A stretch of 64,000 nt of DNA from Mycolicibacterium cosmeticum (GCF_000613185.1 NZ_CCBB010000003.1:62001-126000), one strand, 5' to 3'. Shown: positions 16,956 to 25,860, counted from the first letter of the stretch. Numbers and translations are program-made. Notes: generated by a model from the letters alone, not told the origin.

Positions 16956-17846
16956 CTACCGGACCGGGGCGGCGGCCAGCAGGGTGTCGGCCAGCCGCGC
17001 GGTGGCCGGGGTCATCTGCCCGACCGGCGGCGAGGCGAGGTAGACCTGCCAGATCACCGGGTCGACCAGTTCGACGGCGTGCAGATGGGGGAACCGGCGC
17101 GCCTCGCAGCGTGGCATGAACGTGGTGCCCAGCCCGTTGCTCACCAACTCGGCGATGGCGGCGAAGCCGGCGGGCACCTCGTACTGGGTCTGGGCGTGCA
17201 CGCCGGCGGCGTGAAAAGCGTTGTCCACCAGCTTGCGCAGCCCGAAGTCGGGCGGGAAGCCGACCAATTCCTCGGTGGCGACATCGGCAAGGTCCAATCG
17301 TCGCGATGCCGCCAGCGGGTGGTCGGAACGGCACACGAAGGTCATCGGCTCTTCGAACAACAGCCGCAGATCCAGCTGCGCGGGAAACCGGTTGGGCATC
17401 GACACCAGGGCCAGGTCCAGTGAACCCTCGGTCAACGCGGCCAGGTAGGCCGAGGCGCCACTCTGGCTGAGCCGCAACCGTAACCGCACATGCGGGTGCG
17501 CCCGGTGGAACTCGCCGAGGGCGCCGGCCACGTCCAGTGGGCCGAAGGAAATCAGCGATCCGAACTCGACCGTGCCGGAGAGGGTTCCGCGGAACTCGCC
17601 GATCGACTCGGTGGCCGCCCTGGTTGCCCGCAACACGTCGAACGCGTGCGCCCGGAAACGTTCACCGGCGGCGGTCAGGGTGATCTGCTGGCGGCTGCGG
17701 TCGAACAGCTGCACACCCAGCTCGCGCTCGAGCTTGCCCACCGAGGTGGACAGGGCCGACTGCACGACATGGGCGCGCTCGGCGGCCCTGGTGAAGCTCA
17801 GCTCGCCGGCGACGGCGAGGAAATGTTCGATCTGACGCAGTTCCAC
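16956..17846 (-). CDS. LysR-family transcriptional regulator
   Basis: A 296-residue LysR regulator. The N-terminal helix-turn-helix is ELRQIEHFLAVAGELSFTRAAERAHVVQSALSTSVGKLERELGVQLFDRS in adjoining blocks, and a periplasmic-binding-like effector domain starts near residue 85. The GTG at 17846 is chosen over the upstream ATG at 17870. It begins with the family-typical MELRQ, and TATTGT lies exactly six bases upstream, as for a leaderless start. It probably controls the divergent secreted epoxide-hydrolase-like gene. Confidence 0.88.
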   Translation of the reverse strand: MELRQIEHFLAVAGELSFTRAAERAHVVQSALSTSVGKLERELGVQLFDRSRQQITLTAAGERFRAHAFDVLRATRAATESIGEFRGTLSGTVEFGSLISFGPLDVAGALGEFHRAHPHVRLRLRLSQSGASAYLAALTEGSLDLALVSMPNRFPAQLDLRLLFEEPMTFVCRSDHPLAASRRLDLADVATEELVGFPPDFGLRKLVDNAFHAAGVHAQTQYEVPAGFAAIAELVSNGLGTTFMPRCEARRFPHLHAVELVDPVIWQVYLASPPVGQMTPATARLADTLLAAAPVR

Positions 17847-17861
17847 ATCTACACAATAGAT
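17847..17861. promoter_or_regulatory. LysR-type operator candidate
   Basis: ATCTA-CACAA-TAGAT is a 15-base palindrome with the T-N11-A character of LysR sites. It covers the -10 box of the LysR gene itself, suggesting autorepression, and faces the divergent hydrolase gene. Confidence 0.5.
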
Positions 17862-17918
17862 GGCATGCATGAAAGAGAATCGTTGGACCAGATGACGCCG
17901 TCGTGCTCAGATGAACAC

Positions 17919-18971
17919 ATGACTGGTGCGGCCTCACCCGCGATCAACCGTCGGAACTTCGCCCGGCTCACCACCCTTGCCGCGGGCGCGCTCACCGTGG
18001 CCGCTTGCAGCCCCGCGCCGAAGGAGGCCCCGGCCACCCCGGCCGGACCGTCCGGGCCACCGGCCGCGCCACGGCACTCGCTGGGGCCCGTCAAGCAGAT
18101 CGACGCGGGACCGTTGACCGTCGGTTACGTCGACGCCGGGCCCGCCGACGGGCAACCGGTGATCCTGCTGCACGGCTGGCCGTACGACATCCACAGCTAT
18201 GCCGATGTCACCGCCACCCTCGCCGGGCAGGGCTTTCGGGTCATCGTCCCGTTCGCCCGCGGCTTCGGGTCCACCCGGTTCCGGTCGGCCGACACCGTCC
18301 GCAACGGCCAGCAGTCGGCGTTGGCCCACGACGTCATCGATCTGATGGATGCGCTGAACATCCGCAGTGCCATCCTCGGCGGCTACGACTGGGGTGGTCG
18401 TACCGCCAATGTGGTGGCCGCGCTGTGGCCGCAGCGGGTAGCGGGACTGGTTGCCGTCAGCGGTTACCTCATCGTCAACCTGGAAGCCAATCTTGCGCCG
18501 CTGCCGCCGAAGGCCGAATACGGTTGGTGGTACCAGTACTACTTCGCCACCCCGCGCGGCGAACTCGGCTACCGGCAGAACACCAAGGAGTTCAACCGCT
18601 TGATCTGGCAGAACGCCTCTCCGCTATGGCATTTCGACGACAGCACCTATGACCTGTCGGCGGCGGCGTTCGACAACCCCGACCATGTGGCGATCGTCAT
18701 CCACAACTACCGGTGGCGCCAGAGCCTCGCCCCCGGAGAAGCCCGCTACGACGAGGACGAACGACGGCTGGCCGCGAAACCGCCGATCACCGTGCCCACC
18801 ATCACGATCGGCAGCGACTTCGACGGGCCGGCCAAGGACGGCGCCGGCTACCGTGCGCGCTACACCGGCCGCTACGCGCACCGGGTGCTCGACGGTATCG
18901 GACACAACGTTCCGCAGGAAGCGCCCGATCAGTTCGCCGCCGCGGTCAACGACGTGCACCGGATGGCGTGA
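17919..18971 (+). CDS. Tat-exported lipoprotein alpha/beta hydrolase, epoxide-hydrolase-like
   Basis: A 350-residue protein with a twin-arginine signal (R11-R12-N-F-A-R-L, hydrophobic stretch, then LTVAAC with Cys30 as lipobox), so probably a Tat-translocated lipoprotein. A Pro/Ala linker leads to the alpha/beta-hydrolase domain. The oxyanion turn is LLHGWPYD, and the nucleophile motif GGYDWGG has Asp where esterases have Ser, as in epoxide hydrolases and haloalkane dehalogenases. The terminal catalytic His is in GIGHNVPQEAPDQF. WWYQYYF could carry the ring-opening tyrosine. Divergent from a LysR gene. The last 26 bases overlap the convergent gene. Confidence 0.85.
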   Translation: MTGAASPAINRRNFARLTTLAAGALTVAACSPAPKEAPATPAGPSGPPAAPRHSLGPVKQIDAGPLTVGYVDAGPADGQPVILLHGWPYDIHSYADVTATLAGQGFRVIVPFARGFGSTRFRSADTVRNGQQSALAHDVIDLMDALNIRSAILGGYDWGGRTANVVAALWPQRVAGLVAVSGYLIVNLEANLAPLPPKAEYGWWYQYYFATPRGELGYRQNTKEFNRLIWQNASPLWHFDDSTYDLSAAAFDNPDHVAIVIHNYRWRQSLAPGEARYDEDERRLAAKPPITVPTITIGSDFDGPAKDGAGYRARYTGRYAHRVLDGIGHNVPQEAPDQFAAAVNDVHRMA

Positions 18972-19800
18972 GCCAGGCCGCGATATTGCGCACGTAGTCC
19001 TTGAAGGTCTCCAGACGCGACGGATCGTCCTTGATCGCACAGCCGGGCGACTCGGTGACGAAGGTCGGCGCGCCGCGGCCGACATCCCAGTTGTAGTCCG
19101 CGAAATGGTGGAACGTGGACTCCGCCAGGGCCCGGCCCGTCCTCTCGTTCGCCTGCGGCCCCGGTTCCTCCAGTGCCACGGCCAGATTGAACCGCCGACC
19201 GGTCGACGTGCTGCGACCCTGGGCCACCACTCGTGCACCCGGCACGTCGGCCGCAACCAACCCCTCGTGCGGGTGGGCCGGGAACCACTCGATGCGCCCG
19301 CTGGCCGTTCGGCCGGTGCGCAACAGTTCGTGCACGACACCGTCGACCAGCACCGGCTGGTAATCACCATTGGCGCCGGAATGGAAATTGGGCCAGGAGA
19401 TGTCGGGATTGTCGCGGTCGTCGCACATGCTGTCCGGGTCGACCGCCGGATCGTGGAATCGATTGACCGCCCCCAGTGAACCCAGCCGCAGCAGACAACT
19501 GCCGAGTTCCTGATGATCACGCGCGGTGAGCACCCCGCCGCCGGCCAGCCGGAACCGCGTGATGGCCTCGCACTCGGCGGCGGTGAGACCGCCGCCGGTA
19601 TCGACGGCCATCAACCACAACTGGTCGTACCCGAGCTCGTCGAGATGTGACAACACCGGATCGTCGTCATGGCCGGCGCGGTTGCGAGCGATCACCTGGT
19701 GCCCGGCCGCGCGCAATTCGTCGGCCAGCAGGGTGAACCGGGAGATGTCCCAGTCGTCGGCGGCGGCCGGAATGGTGGTCTGTAACAGGATTCTGGACAT
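18946..19800 (-). CDS. Uncharacterised protein, possibly class I glutamine-amidotransferase-like fold
   Basis: A 284-residue soluble protein. The first 110 residues look like a flavodoxin/GATase-type alpha-beta domain (MSRILLQTTIP, DELGYDQLWLMAVDTGGGLTAAECEAI, RLAGGGVLTARDHQELGSCLLRLG). Asp and His in ARDHQELG stand where GATases carry a nucleophile, and no cysteine is there. The C-terminal part, ALAESTFHHFADYNWD, resembles ThuA/DUF-type carbohydrate-related proteins. It is the last gene of the sigma/cupin operon, 5 bases after the cupin stop. Function unknown; the fold call is tentative. Confidence 0.6.
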   Translation of the reverse strand: MSRILLQTTIPAAADDWDISRFTLLADELRAAGHQVIARNRAGHDDDPVLSHLDELGYDQLWLMAVDTGGGLTAAECEAITRFRLAGGGVLTARDHQELGSCLLRLGSLGAVNRFHDPAVDPDSMCDDRDNPDISWPNFHSGANGDYQPVLVDGVVHELLRTGRTASGRIEWFPAHPHEGLVAADVPGARVVAQGRSTSTGRRFNLAVALEEPGPQANERTGRALAESTFHHFADYNWDVGRGAPTFVTESPGCAIKDDPSRLETFKDYVRNIAAWLTPSGARR

Positions 19801-19805
19801 CGAGC

Positions 19806-20228
19806 TCACTCCTGGGACGGTGTGGCCGGCACGCGTAGGTGCGCGCGGGCGGCCAGTTCCTCGTCGTCGACGAGGGTCAGCATCGGTTGCCCGGGCACGC
19901 ACATCATGGTGACCAGGAATCGGCTGCTGATGTCGTCACGGTTGTTGGCGTCGGAATAGTGGATGACGTCGCCGCCCGGCTCCCAGAACGCCTCACCGGC
20001 CCGGATCACCCGCGGCGGTTCGCCTTCCAGCTCGAACAACATCTCGCCTTCGAGCATGTAACCGAAGGCGGGGCCGGTGGGATGCCGGTGCGGCGGCGCA
20101 CCGGCGCTGCCGGGTGGGTATTCGATGATCACCGTCATGGCGTGTGCGCCTTCGGGCATGAACGGCGGGACGACGTCCTGGACGACGGTCAGCGCGTCCT
20201 CCCAGCCCGGGTCGTAGCTCTTGGTCAT
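19806..20228 (-). CDS. Single-domain cupin protein
   Basis: A 140-residue cupin. Motif 1 is PPHRHPTGPAFGYMLEGEM, giving ligands H47, H49 and E60; motif 2 includes AGEAFWEPGGDVIHY with H90. The 3-His-1-Glu metal centre is therefore intact. It follows the ECF sigma gene and precedes the GATase-like gene on the same strand. Cupin domains occur in ChrR-type anti-sigma factors, but this protein lacks the N-terminal zinc-binding anti-sigma domain. It may be a sensor or an enzyme. The ATG at 20228 has GAGGAG at ideal spacing. Confidence 0.85.
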   Translation of the reverse strand: MTKSYDPGWEDALTVVQDVVPPFMPEGAHAMTVIIEYPPGSAGAPPHRHPTGPAFGYMLEGEMLFELEGEPPRVIRAGEAFWEPGGDVIHYSDANNRDDISSRFLVTMMCVPGQPMLTLVDDEELAARAHLRVPATPSQE

Positions 20229-20317
20229 GGGTGCTCCTCGGTGGTCGAGTCAGTCGGCGCTGCCGCGATATCCGCCGTGCCGCAGGTGATCTGTGCGGTC
20301 TGCTGTGCCAGCTCCAC
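20225..20317 (-). CDS. Candidate 30-residue ORF between sigma factor and cupin
   Basis: A GTG at 20317, four bases after the sigma-factor stop, opens 30 codons whose TGA overlaps the ATG of the cupin gene (ATGA). The peptide would start VELAQQTAQITCG and has no recognisable domain. Perfect coupling on the downstream side could be chance or could serve to pass ribosomes on to the cupin gene. No ribosome site of its own was seen. Confidence 0.2.
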   Translation of the reverse strand: MELAQQTAQITCGTADIAAAPTDSTTEEHP

Positions 20318-20320
20318 GGG

Positions 20321-20914
20321 TCAGGCGATCCGTCGCTCGTGCGGGGCCAGTGAGGTGCGCAGCCGCTGGCGGCCACGTGACACGCGGGACATCACCGTGC
20401 CCATCGGAATGTCCATGATGGCAGCGGTTTCGGCGTAGGTGTAGCCCTCGACGTAGGCGTAGAACATCGCGGTGGTGAAACCCTCCGGCAGCTCGGCCAG
20501 GGCCTCGGTGAGTTCCGGATCGGGCAGCGCGCCGAGCACCACGGCCTCGGCGGAGTGCAGGCCACCGGATTGATGGGTGGCGGCGCGGGCCAGCTCGCGG
20601 TCGGTGATGTCCTCCACCGCCACCTCGGCGGGGCGGCGTTGCCTGCCCCGGTGGTTGCTGACCCACCGGTTGTACATGATCCGGAACAGCCAGGCCTTCA
20701 GATTTGTGCCGGTGCGGAACTTGCGGAACCCGGTGTAGGCGTGCAACAGGGTGTCCTGCAACAGATCTTCGGCGTCGGCCTCGGTGCGGGTCAGCCGACG
20801 TGCACCGCGATGCAGCACGTCGAACAGGGGCTGGGTGTCACGGGTGAAGCGTGCCGCGAGTTCGGCATCGGATTCGGGCCCGTCCCCGTCTGCCGGGACG
20901 GATGTCAGGGTCAT
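20321..20914 (-). CDS. ECF-family RNA polymerase sigma factor
   Basis: A 197-residue sigma-70-type extracytoplasmic-function factor. Region 2 is visible as DAEDLLQDTLLHAYTGFRKFRTGTNLKAWLFRIMYNRWVSNHR in adjoining blocks, and region 4 as LPEGFTTAMFYAYVEGYTYAETAAIMDIPMGTVMSRVSRGRQRLR. There is no C-terminal regulatory extension. No classical anti-sigma gene adjoins; the next gene is a cupin. The ATG at 20914 follows CGGAGGC on the minus strand. The operon order sigma, (small ORF), cupin, GATase-like suggests the last two belong to its regulon or regulate it. Confidence 0.92.
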   Translation of the reverse strand: MTLTSVPADGDGPESDAELAARFTRDTQPLFDVLHRGARRLTRTEADAEDLLQDTLLHAYTGFRKFRTGTNLKAWLFRIMYNRWVSNHRGRQRRPAEVAVEDITDRELARAATHQSGGLHSAEAVVLGALPDPELTEALAELPEGFTTAMFYAYVEGYTYAETAAIMDIPMGTVMSRVSRGRQRLRTSLAPHERRIA

Positions 20915-21033
20915 GAGTGCCTCCGCGCGTGATTGGGTTTCTCGTTCGAGAACCAGCCTCATCCGGCGAAGGGGCGCGGCGGACCTTTGAAAGTCCGTAG
21001 TCCGTAGTTCGTGGTCGGCTTCGTGGCCGGGGG

Positions 21034-23835
21034 TCACCCCGCCAGCCCTGGTGCCAGCGACAGCGTGCGCAACTGTTTGCGGGAGGTGATGCCGAGTTTG
21101 ACGAACACCTTGCGCAGATGCCATTCCACGGTGTGGGCGCTGATGAACAGCTGGGCGCCGATCTCCTGGTTGGTCAGGCCGTCGCGGGCCAGCCGGGCGA
21201 TCTGGGCTTCCTGCGCGGTCAGCTCGTCCCCGGAACCGACCCGTTGTTTGCGGATCTTGTCACCGCTGATGCTCAATTCGCGGCGGGCCCGCTCGGCGAA
21301 ACCGTGCGCCCCCATCTCGGTGAACAGATCGTGGGCGGCGGTGAGCTGTTTGCGGGCGTCCCCGCGACGGTTGGCCCGTCGCAACCATTCCCCGTAGGAC
21401 AACCGGGCCCGCGACAGCTGCAGGGCGATATCGGCGCGTTCCAGCCGCTCGATCGCCTCGACGAAGGCGCCCTCGGCGGCGTCGTTGTCGGCGAGCAGGG
21501 CCTGGGCGGCGGCGACCGCGCCGAGACCCCAATCGGTGCCGCTGGCGCCCGCGCGTTCGGCGAGCTTCGGCAGCGCCGCCGCGGCGGCGGCCCGGTCGCC
21601 GGTGTGTACGGCCGCCTCGATGAGTTCGTACAAGCACCAGCCGTAGAACCCCAGATCCTCGTACTCGCAGCAGCGGTGCGCGGCGGCCAGCGCCTCCTCG
21701 TACCGGCCGAGTCCGTTATAGAGCACGGCCCTGCTGAAGCCGGACAGGCCGAGCAGCCGCCCCTCGCCGCGCGCCGCACCGTCGGCGGCGGCCGCCTCGA
21801 TGACGGTCTCGGCCTCGGCGACCGCGCCCCGCCAGGCCGCCAACAGCAACGTGTGATACCGCACCGGCGCATTGCCCATCGACGCCGTGATGGCCTTCGA
21901 CTCCTCGATCAGCCTTGTGGCCGAATCGAATTCGCCGCGGTAGAAATGCACACCGGCCCGATAACCGAGCGCAGGCGGCAGCGCTGCCAGTGCGCCGGCC
22001 TCCCTGGCCCGGCGCACCGTGTCGCCGGCGATCCGTTCCAGCACCTCGTCGTCCCACATCTCGTGGGCGGCCGATTCCTGGGCGACCGGGAACGGCCAGT
22101 ACAGCCATTGGCCGGCCCGCTCCTGAGCATGGGCGTTCCACAGCTCGAGCGCCGTGCGCAGGTCCGCCGAACCGGTGCCGGGACCGTCGACGATCCGGGT
22201 CGCCATGCCGCGCAACAGATAGTCGACCGGCCGCTGCAGCTGTGCAACGGTGCCCGCGGCCGTCAGGCCCGCGGTGGCCACCTCGGCCAACAGGCCGGGC
22301 TCGCCGAGGCGCCCGGCGTAGATCGCCGCGGTGAGGGCTTCCAGGTAGGTTTCGCGGGCCAGCTCGTCGTCCAGTCCGGTCAGCCCGTGTGCGGCGTCGA
22401 GCAGCTGAGCGGCGGCCGCACCGACCGGTGGCGTTCCGGTCGAGGTGGCGCGGCTGCGGACGAAGTCCATCTGGGCCCGCATCCGGGCGACCAGTGCTCG
22501 TTGCAGGGCCGAAAGCGGTCCCGCTTCGGCCAGCGCCAGCAGCTCGTAGGCGGCCTCGGGCGCGGCGGCCTCCCGCTTGGCGTCGGCCGCCGCGATGGCG
22601 CGTGCCCCACGGAGCGACGGGTCCAGGGTGAGGATGGCCGCGCGTTCCAGAAATGCTGCCGCGGCGGCGATTCCGCCTCTGGATTGGGCACGGCCCGCCG
22701 ATGCCTCCAGCTCCGCGGCGATGGCATCGTCGGGTCCGGTCGCGGCATTGGCGGCGTGCCAGGCCCGGCGGTCGGGGTCGGCCTGCGGATCGGTGGCCTC
22801 GGCCAGCGCGCGGTGCACCATCCGGCGGTCAGCGAGGTCGGCGGCGCGGTACGCGGCCGAGCGCATCAGCGGGTGGTGGAACCGCATCCGGTGCCCGAAT
22901 TCGATGACGCCCGCCTCTTCGGCCGGGGCCAGGGCATCGACCGGGATGCCCAATGCCGCGGCCGCCCGCAGGAACAGCGCCGAGTCACCCACCGGCTCGG
23001 CGGCGGCGACCAGCAGCAACCGCTGTGTCTCGGCAGGCAGCGCGGTGATGCGTCGCACGAAGCCGGCTTCGATGGCCGCCGTCGACGATCTCTTGCCGGC
23101 AATCCAGAAGCCACCGGCCAACTCGGTGGCGGTCACGGTGCGCGGGACATCGACCAATGCCAAAGGCAATCCCCGGGTTTCGGCGACGATCCGGTCTCGA
23201 ACCCGCGGGTCGATCCCGCCGAGCATCACCGACTCCAGCAGTGCCCTGGCGTCGGCGTCGGACAACCCGGTGACCGGTAGTTCGGGCAGCCCGGGCAGGA
23301 TCTCGCTGTAGCCCTCGCGGATGGCGAAAACCATGGCGATGCGCTCGGCGAGCAGCCGCCGCGCGACGAACGCCAGGGTCTGCACCGACGCCTGGTCGAG
23401 CCACTGCGCATCGTCGATCAGGCACAGCAGTGGGCGGTCGTCGGCGGCCGCCGCGAGCAGGCCGAGTACCGCCAGACCGACCAGGAACCGGTCCGGGGCG
23501 GGTCCGGTGCCGTAGCCGAACGCGACCGCAAGGGCTTGCCGCTGCGGCGCGGCGAGGCTGTCGGCGTGGCGCATCAGGGGCGCGCACAGCTGTTGCAGAC
23601 CGGCGAACGCGAGTTCCATGTCGGTCTGCACCCCGGCGACCTGGACGATGCGGAAATCGGCGGCCGCGCCGGACACGTACTCGAGCAGCGCCGTCTTGCC
23701 GACCCCGGCCTCGCCGCGCAGCACCAGTGTCCGCCCGGTGCCGGAGCGTGCCTGGGACACCAGATCGGCCAGCGCGGCGCACTCCCGGCCGCGGCCGCGC
23801 AACTGCGTCCCCCGCCCCCCGGCCTGGCTCGACAT
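21034..23835 (-). CDS. LuxR-family regulator with N-terminal ATPase (LAL-type)
   Basis: A 933-residue large ATP-binding LuxR regulator. Walker A is GEAGVGKT (residues 41-48) and Walker B is LLCLIDDAQWLD. A long helical, TPR-like middle region rich in Ala and Leu follows. The C-terminal LuxR helix-turn-helix is LTAQEAQIARLARDGLTNQEIGAQLFISAHTVEWHLRKVF in adjoining blocks. Such proteins switch on genes after ATP and an inducer bind. An in-frame GTG three codons upstream (23844) is possible. The gene stands alone, so its target is not evident. Confidence 0.93.
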   Translation of the reverse strand: MSSQAGGRGTQLRGRGRECAALADLVSQARSGTGRTLVLRGEAGVGKTALLEYVSGAAADFRIVQVAGVQTDMELAFAGLQQLCAPLMRHADSLAAPQRQALAVAFGYGTGPAPDRFLVGLAVLGLLAAAADDRPLLCLIDDAQWLDQASVQTLAFVARRLLAERIAMVFAIREGYSEILPGLPELPVTGLSDADARALLESVMLGGIDPRVRDRIVAETRGLPLALVDVPRTVTATELAGGFWIAGKRSSTAAIEAGFVRRITALPAETQRLLLVAAAEPVGDSALFLRAAAALGIPVDALAPAEEAGVIEFGHRMRFHHPLMRSAAYRAADLADRRMVHRALAEATDPQADPDRRAWHAANAATGPDDAIAAELEASAGRAQSRGGIAAAAAFLERAAILTLDPSLRGARAIAAADAKREAAAPEAAYELLALAEAGPLSALQRALVARMRAQMDFVRSRATSTGTPPVGAAAAQLLDAAHGLTGLDDELARETYLEALTAAIYAGRLGEPGLLAEVATAGLTAAGTVAQLQRPVDYLLRGMATRIVDGPGTGSADLRTALELWNAHAQERAGQWLYWPFPVAQESAAHEMWDDEVLERIAGDTVRRAREAGALAALPPALGYRAGVHFYRGEFDSATRLIEESKAITASMGNAPVRYHTLLLAAWRGAVAEAETVIEAAAADGAARGEGRLLGLSGFSRAVLYNGLGRYEEALAAAHRCCEYEDLGFYGWCLYELIEAAVHTGDRAAAAAALPKLAERAGASGTDWGLGAVAAAQALLADNDAAEGAFVEAIERLERADIALQLSRARLSYGEWLRRANRRGDARKQLTAAHDLFTEMGAHGFAERARRELSISGDKIRKQRVGSGDELTAQEAQIARLARDGLTNQEIGAQLFISAHTVEWHLRKVFVKLGITSRKQLRTLSLAPGLAG

Positions 23836-23936
23836 AGCTACCACCGTGTCTGTTGATTCGATCTTGGATGCTAGCGAGTGCGAGCACGGGAGGCGATGGT
23901 GGGCCGCTGCGCGGTCGAGAAGGGGGACAGTTTCGG

Positions 23937-24716
23937 TCAGGTGCGTTGCCCGGTGGCCGCGGCCTCGAGAATCCAGTCGGCGAACCGGGTCTCGAAGAAC
24001 ATCGCATCGGCCGACGGCACCAGGGTGTCGGTGTCGATGTCGATACCCCAGTACTTGGCGGTGGGGTCGGCGATCACCGCGCGGTTGTCACCACGGGCGG
24101 TCAGCGCGGTCCGGATCAGGTCAGGCAGATCGAACCGTTGCGGCCCGCCGATCTCGGAGAACCCGTTGACCGGTTCGCCGAGGGCGGCGATGGCGACACC
24201 CTCGGCGACGTCGACCGCGGCCATCGGCTGAATTCCCTTGGCGGGCAACCGGACCGCACCGTCAGCCGTCGCCGAGTCGGCGATGACGCCCAGGAACTCG
24301 AAGAACTGTGTCGCCCGCACGATGGTGTAGGGAATCGGGCCCGCGCCGATGAGCTTCTCCTGGGTCAGTTTCGCGTCGAAATAGCCGCTCTGCTGGGCCA
24401 GTGTCGGGGTGCCCACCACCGAGAGGGCCACGTGATGCCGCACCCCGGCGCTCGCCTCGGCGGCCAGCAGATTGGTGGCCGACCTGGTGAAGAACTCCAG
24501 CGCCGGCCCGTCCTCGAAGCTCGGCGAGTTCGATACGTCGACCACCACGTCGGTCTGCCGGCCGGCGCCCGTGAGCACGTCGGTCAGCCCTTCGCCGGTG
24601 ACGGCGTTCACCCCGGTCCGCGGCGATGCCGCGATCGCCTCGTGGCCGTGTGCGGTCAAGGCGTGCACCAGCTTCGATCCGATCAGGCCGGTGCCGCCGA
24701 TGACGACGATGCGCAT
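23937..24716 (-). CDS. NAD(P)-binding atypical SDR (NmrA/epimerase-like)
   Basis: A 259-residue protein with the N-terminal cofactor motif GGTGLIGS (residues 7-14), then SPRTGVNAVTGEG and a DVVVDVSNSP loop. HHVALSVVGTPTL and YFDAKLTQEKLIGAGPIPYTIVRATQFFEFLG are typical of atypical SDRs of the NmrA/YwnB group, often quinone- or NADP-sensing. Substrate unknown. It is separated from the LacI gene by 66 bases on the same strand and may be co-transcribed. Confidence 0.85.
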   Translation of the reverse strand: MRIVVIGGTGLIGSKLVHALTAHGHEAIAASPRTGVNAVTGEGLTDVLTGAGRQTDVVVDVSNSPSFEDGPALEFFTRSATNLLAAEASAGVRHHVALSVVGTPTLAQQSGYFDAKLTQEKLIGAGPIPYTIVRATQFFEFLGVIADSATADGAVRLPAKGIQPMAAVDVAEGVAIAALGEPVNGFSEIGGPQRFDLPDLIRTALTARGDNRAVIADPTAKYWGIDIDTDTLVPSADAMFFETRFADWILEAAATGQRT

Positions 24717-24782
24717 GCTGTCCCTCTCCGGCCGCAGCCCACGGCGGCCTCCGCGGACCAGAACGGATGCGCCGGTGGGGAT

Positions 24783-25781
24783 TCATCCCGCGGCCGGTGG
24801 TGCGGTGGTACCCCGCACCACCAGCGTCGGGGGCACGACGAGGTCGACCGGTCCGGCATCGCCGGCCGCGTCGTCGAGTCGGCCCACCAGCCGGGCCACC
24901 GCCGCGCGGGCCAATTGCGGGGTTTCCTGGCGGATGGTGCTCAGGTCGATGTGCGCCAGCCGGGCCAGCGGGCTGTCGTCGAATCCCAGCACCGAAACCC
25001 GTTGGGGTACCGCGATGCCCGCGCGCACCAGGACGTCGAGCACGCCGAGGGCGCAGCGATCGTTGAAGGCGAAGATCGCCGACGGCAGGGCCGCGCCGGA
25101 GCCGAGCAGGGCCGTGGCGGCGGCCGCGCCTTCGCGTTCGGTCAGACCGCCGGGCACGGTGGTTGCCGGCAGGCCGGCGGCGCGCATGGCTTGCGTGTAA
25201 CCGCGGCGCCGCTCGGCGGCGCCGGCTAGCCGGCCACCGTCGAGGTGGACGATGTCGCGATGCCCGAGACCGCGCAGGTGCTCGACGGCCATCGCCGCGC
25301 CGGCGGTGTCGTCGCTGCGGACGGCGTCCACGCCGCGTACCCGCCGCGCCACCACGACCAGCGGGGTGGTGGCGGCCAACCGGGTCAGGTCGGCTGCCGG
25401 TAGCTCGGGACCGAGCAGCAGCACGGCCTCGCACCGGTCGTCCAGCAGGGTGCGCACGGCGCGGCGTTCGTCGTGGTGTCTGGTGACGCCGCTGAGCACG
25501 ACCTCGTAACCGAATTCGTCGGCGGCGGCGTAGACGCCGTCGACCAGTTCGGCGTGGAATTCCTGACCGGCGGCGAAGGTCACGCCGAGCAGCTTGGTGC
25601 GCAGTTGGCGCAGTCGCCGTGCTCGTGGGTCGGGGCGATAGCCGATCTCGTCGGCGGCCCGGCGCACCCTGGCGCGGGTCTCGTCGCTGGCGCCGGGGAC
25701 GTCGCGCATGACGATGGACACCAGCGCGCGCGAGACACCGGCGTGCCGGGCCACATCCTCCAGCGTGGGGCGGTGCTGCAT
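24783..25781 (-). CDS. LacI-family transcriptional repressor
   Basis: A 332-residue LacI regulator. The N-terminal helix-turn-helix is PTLEDVARHAGVSRALVSIVMRDVPGASDETRARV in adjoining blocks, followed by the hinge and a sugar-binding-type core with LLGVTFAAGQEF, LGHRDIVHLDG and SVLGFDDSPLARL. The ATG at 25781 lies six bases after TAGTGT, a leaderless -10 box that overlaps one of the two operators. It very probably represses itself and the divergent hydroxypyruvate-isomerase-like gene in response to a sugar-acid type ligand. Confidence 0.92.
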   Translation of the reverse strand: MQHRPTLEDVARHAGVSRALVSIVMRDVPGASDETRARVRRAADEIGYRPDPRARRLRQLRTKLLGVTFAAGQEFHAELVDGVYAAADEFGYEVVLSGVTRHHDERRAVRTLLDDRCEAVLLLGPELPAADLTRLAATTPLVVVARRVRGVDAVRSDDTAGAAMAVEHLRGLGHRDIVHLDGGRLAGAAERRRGYTQAMRAAGLPATTVPGGLTEREGAAAATALLGSGAALPSAIFAFNDRCALGVLDVLVRAGIAVPQRVSVLGFDDSPLARLAHIDLSTIRQETPQLARAAVARLVGRLDDAAGDAGPVDLVVPPTLVVRGTTAPPAAG

Positions 25782-25789
25782 GACACGAC

Positions 25790-25805
25790 ACTAGAAGGTT
25801 CTAGT
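25790..25805. promoter_or_regulatory. LacI operator, proximal to the repressor gene
   Basis: ACTAGAAGGTTCTAGT is a 16-base palindrome with one central mismatch pair. It covers the TAGTGT -10 box of the LacI gene. The following TCGA is shared with the second site. Confidence 0.8.
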
Positions 25806-25828
25806 CGAGCCGTGCTTTACTGAGCGCA

Positions 25829-25844
25829 ACTAGAACGTTCTAGT
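25829..25844. promoter_or_regulatory. LacI operator, proximal to the isomerase gene
   Basis: ACTAGAACGTTCTAGT is a perfect 16-base palindrome 17 bases before the start of the isomerase-like gene. It is 39 bases centre-to-centre from the first operator, roughly four helical turns, which permits looping or cooperative binding. Confidence 0.85.
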
Positions 25845-25860
25845 CGAACGGAGAGAGAAG

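Noticed and set aside
19806..20228. The cupin as a ChrR-type anti-sigma factor
   Set aside because: The N-terminal zinc-binding anti-sigma domain is missing, so only a possible functional analogy is kept as a finding.
25829..25844. Possible KstR box (TAGAAC...GTTCTA)
   Set aside because: The half-sites abut without the two central bases needed for KstR, the arms extend to ACTAG/CTAGT, and two copies lie beside a LacI gene, so a LacI operator is the better reading.
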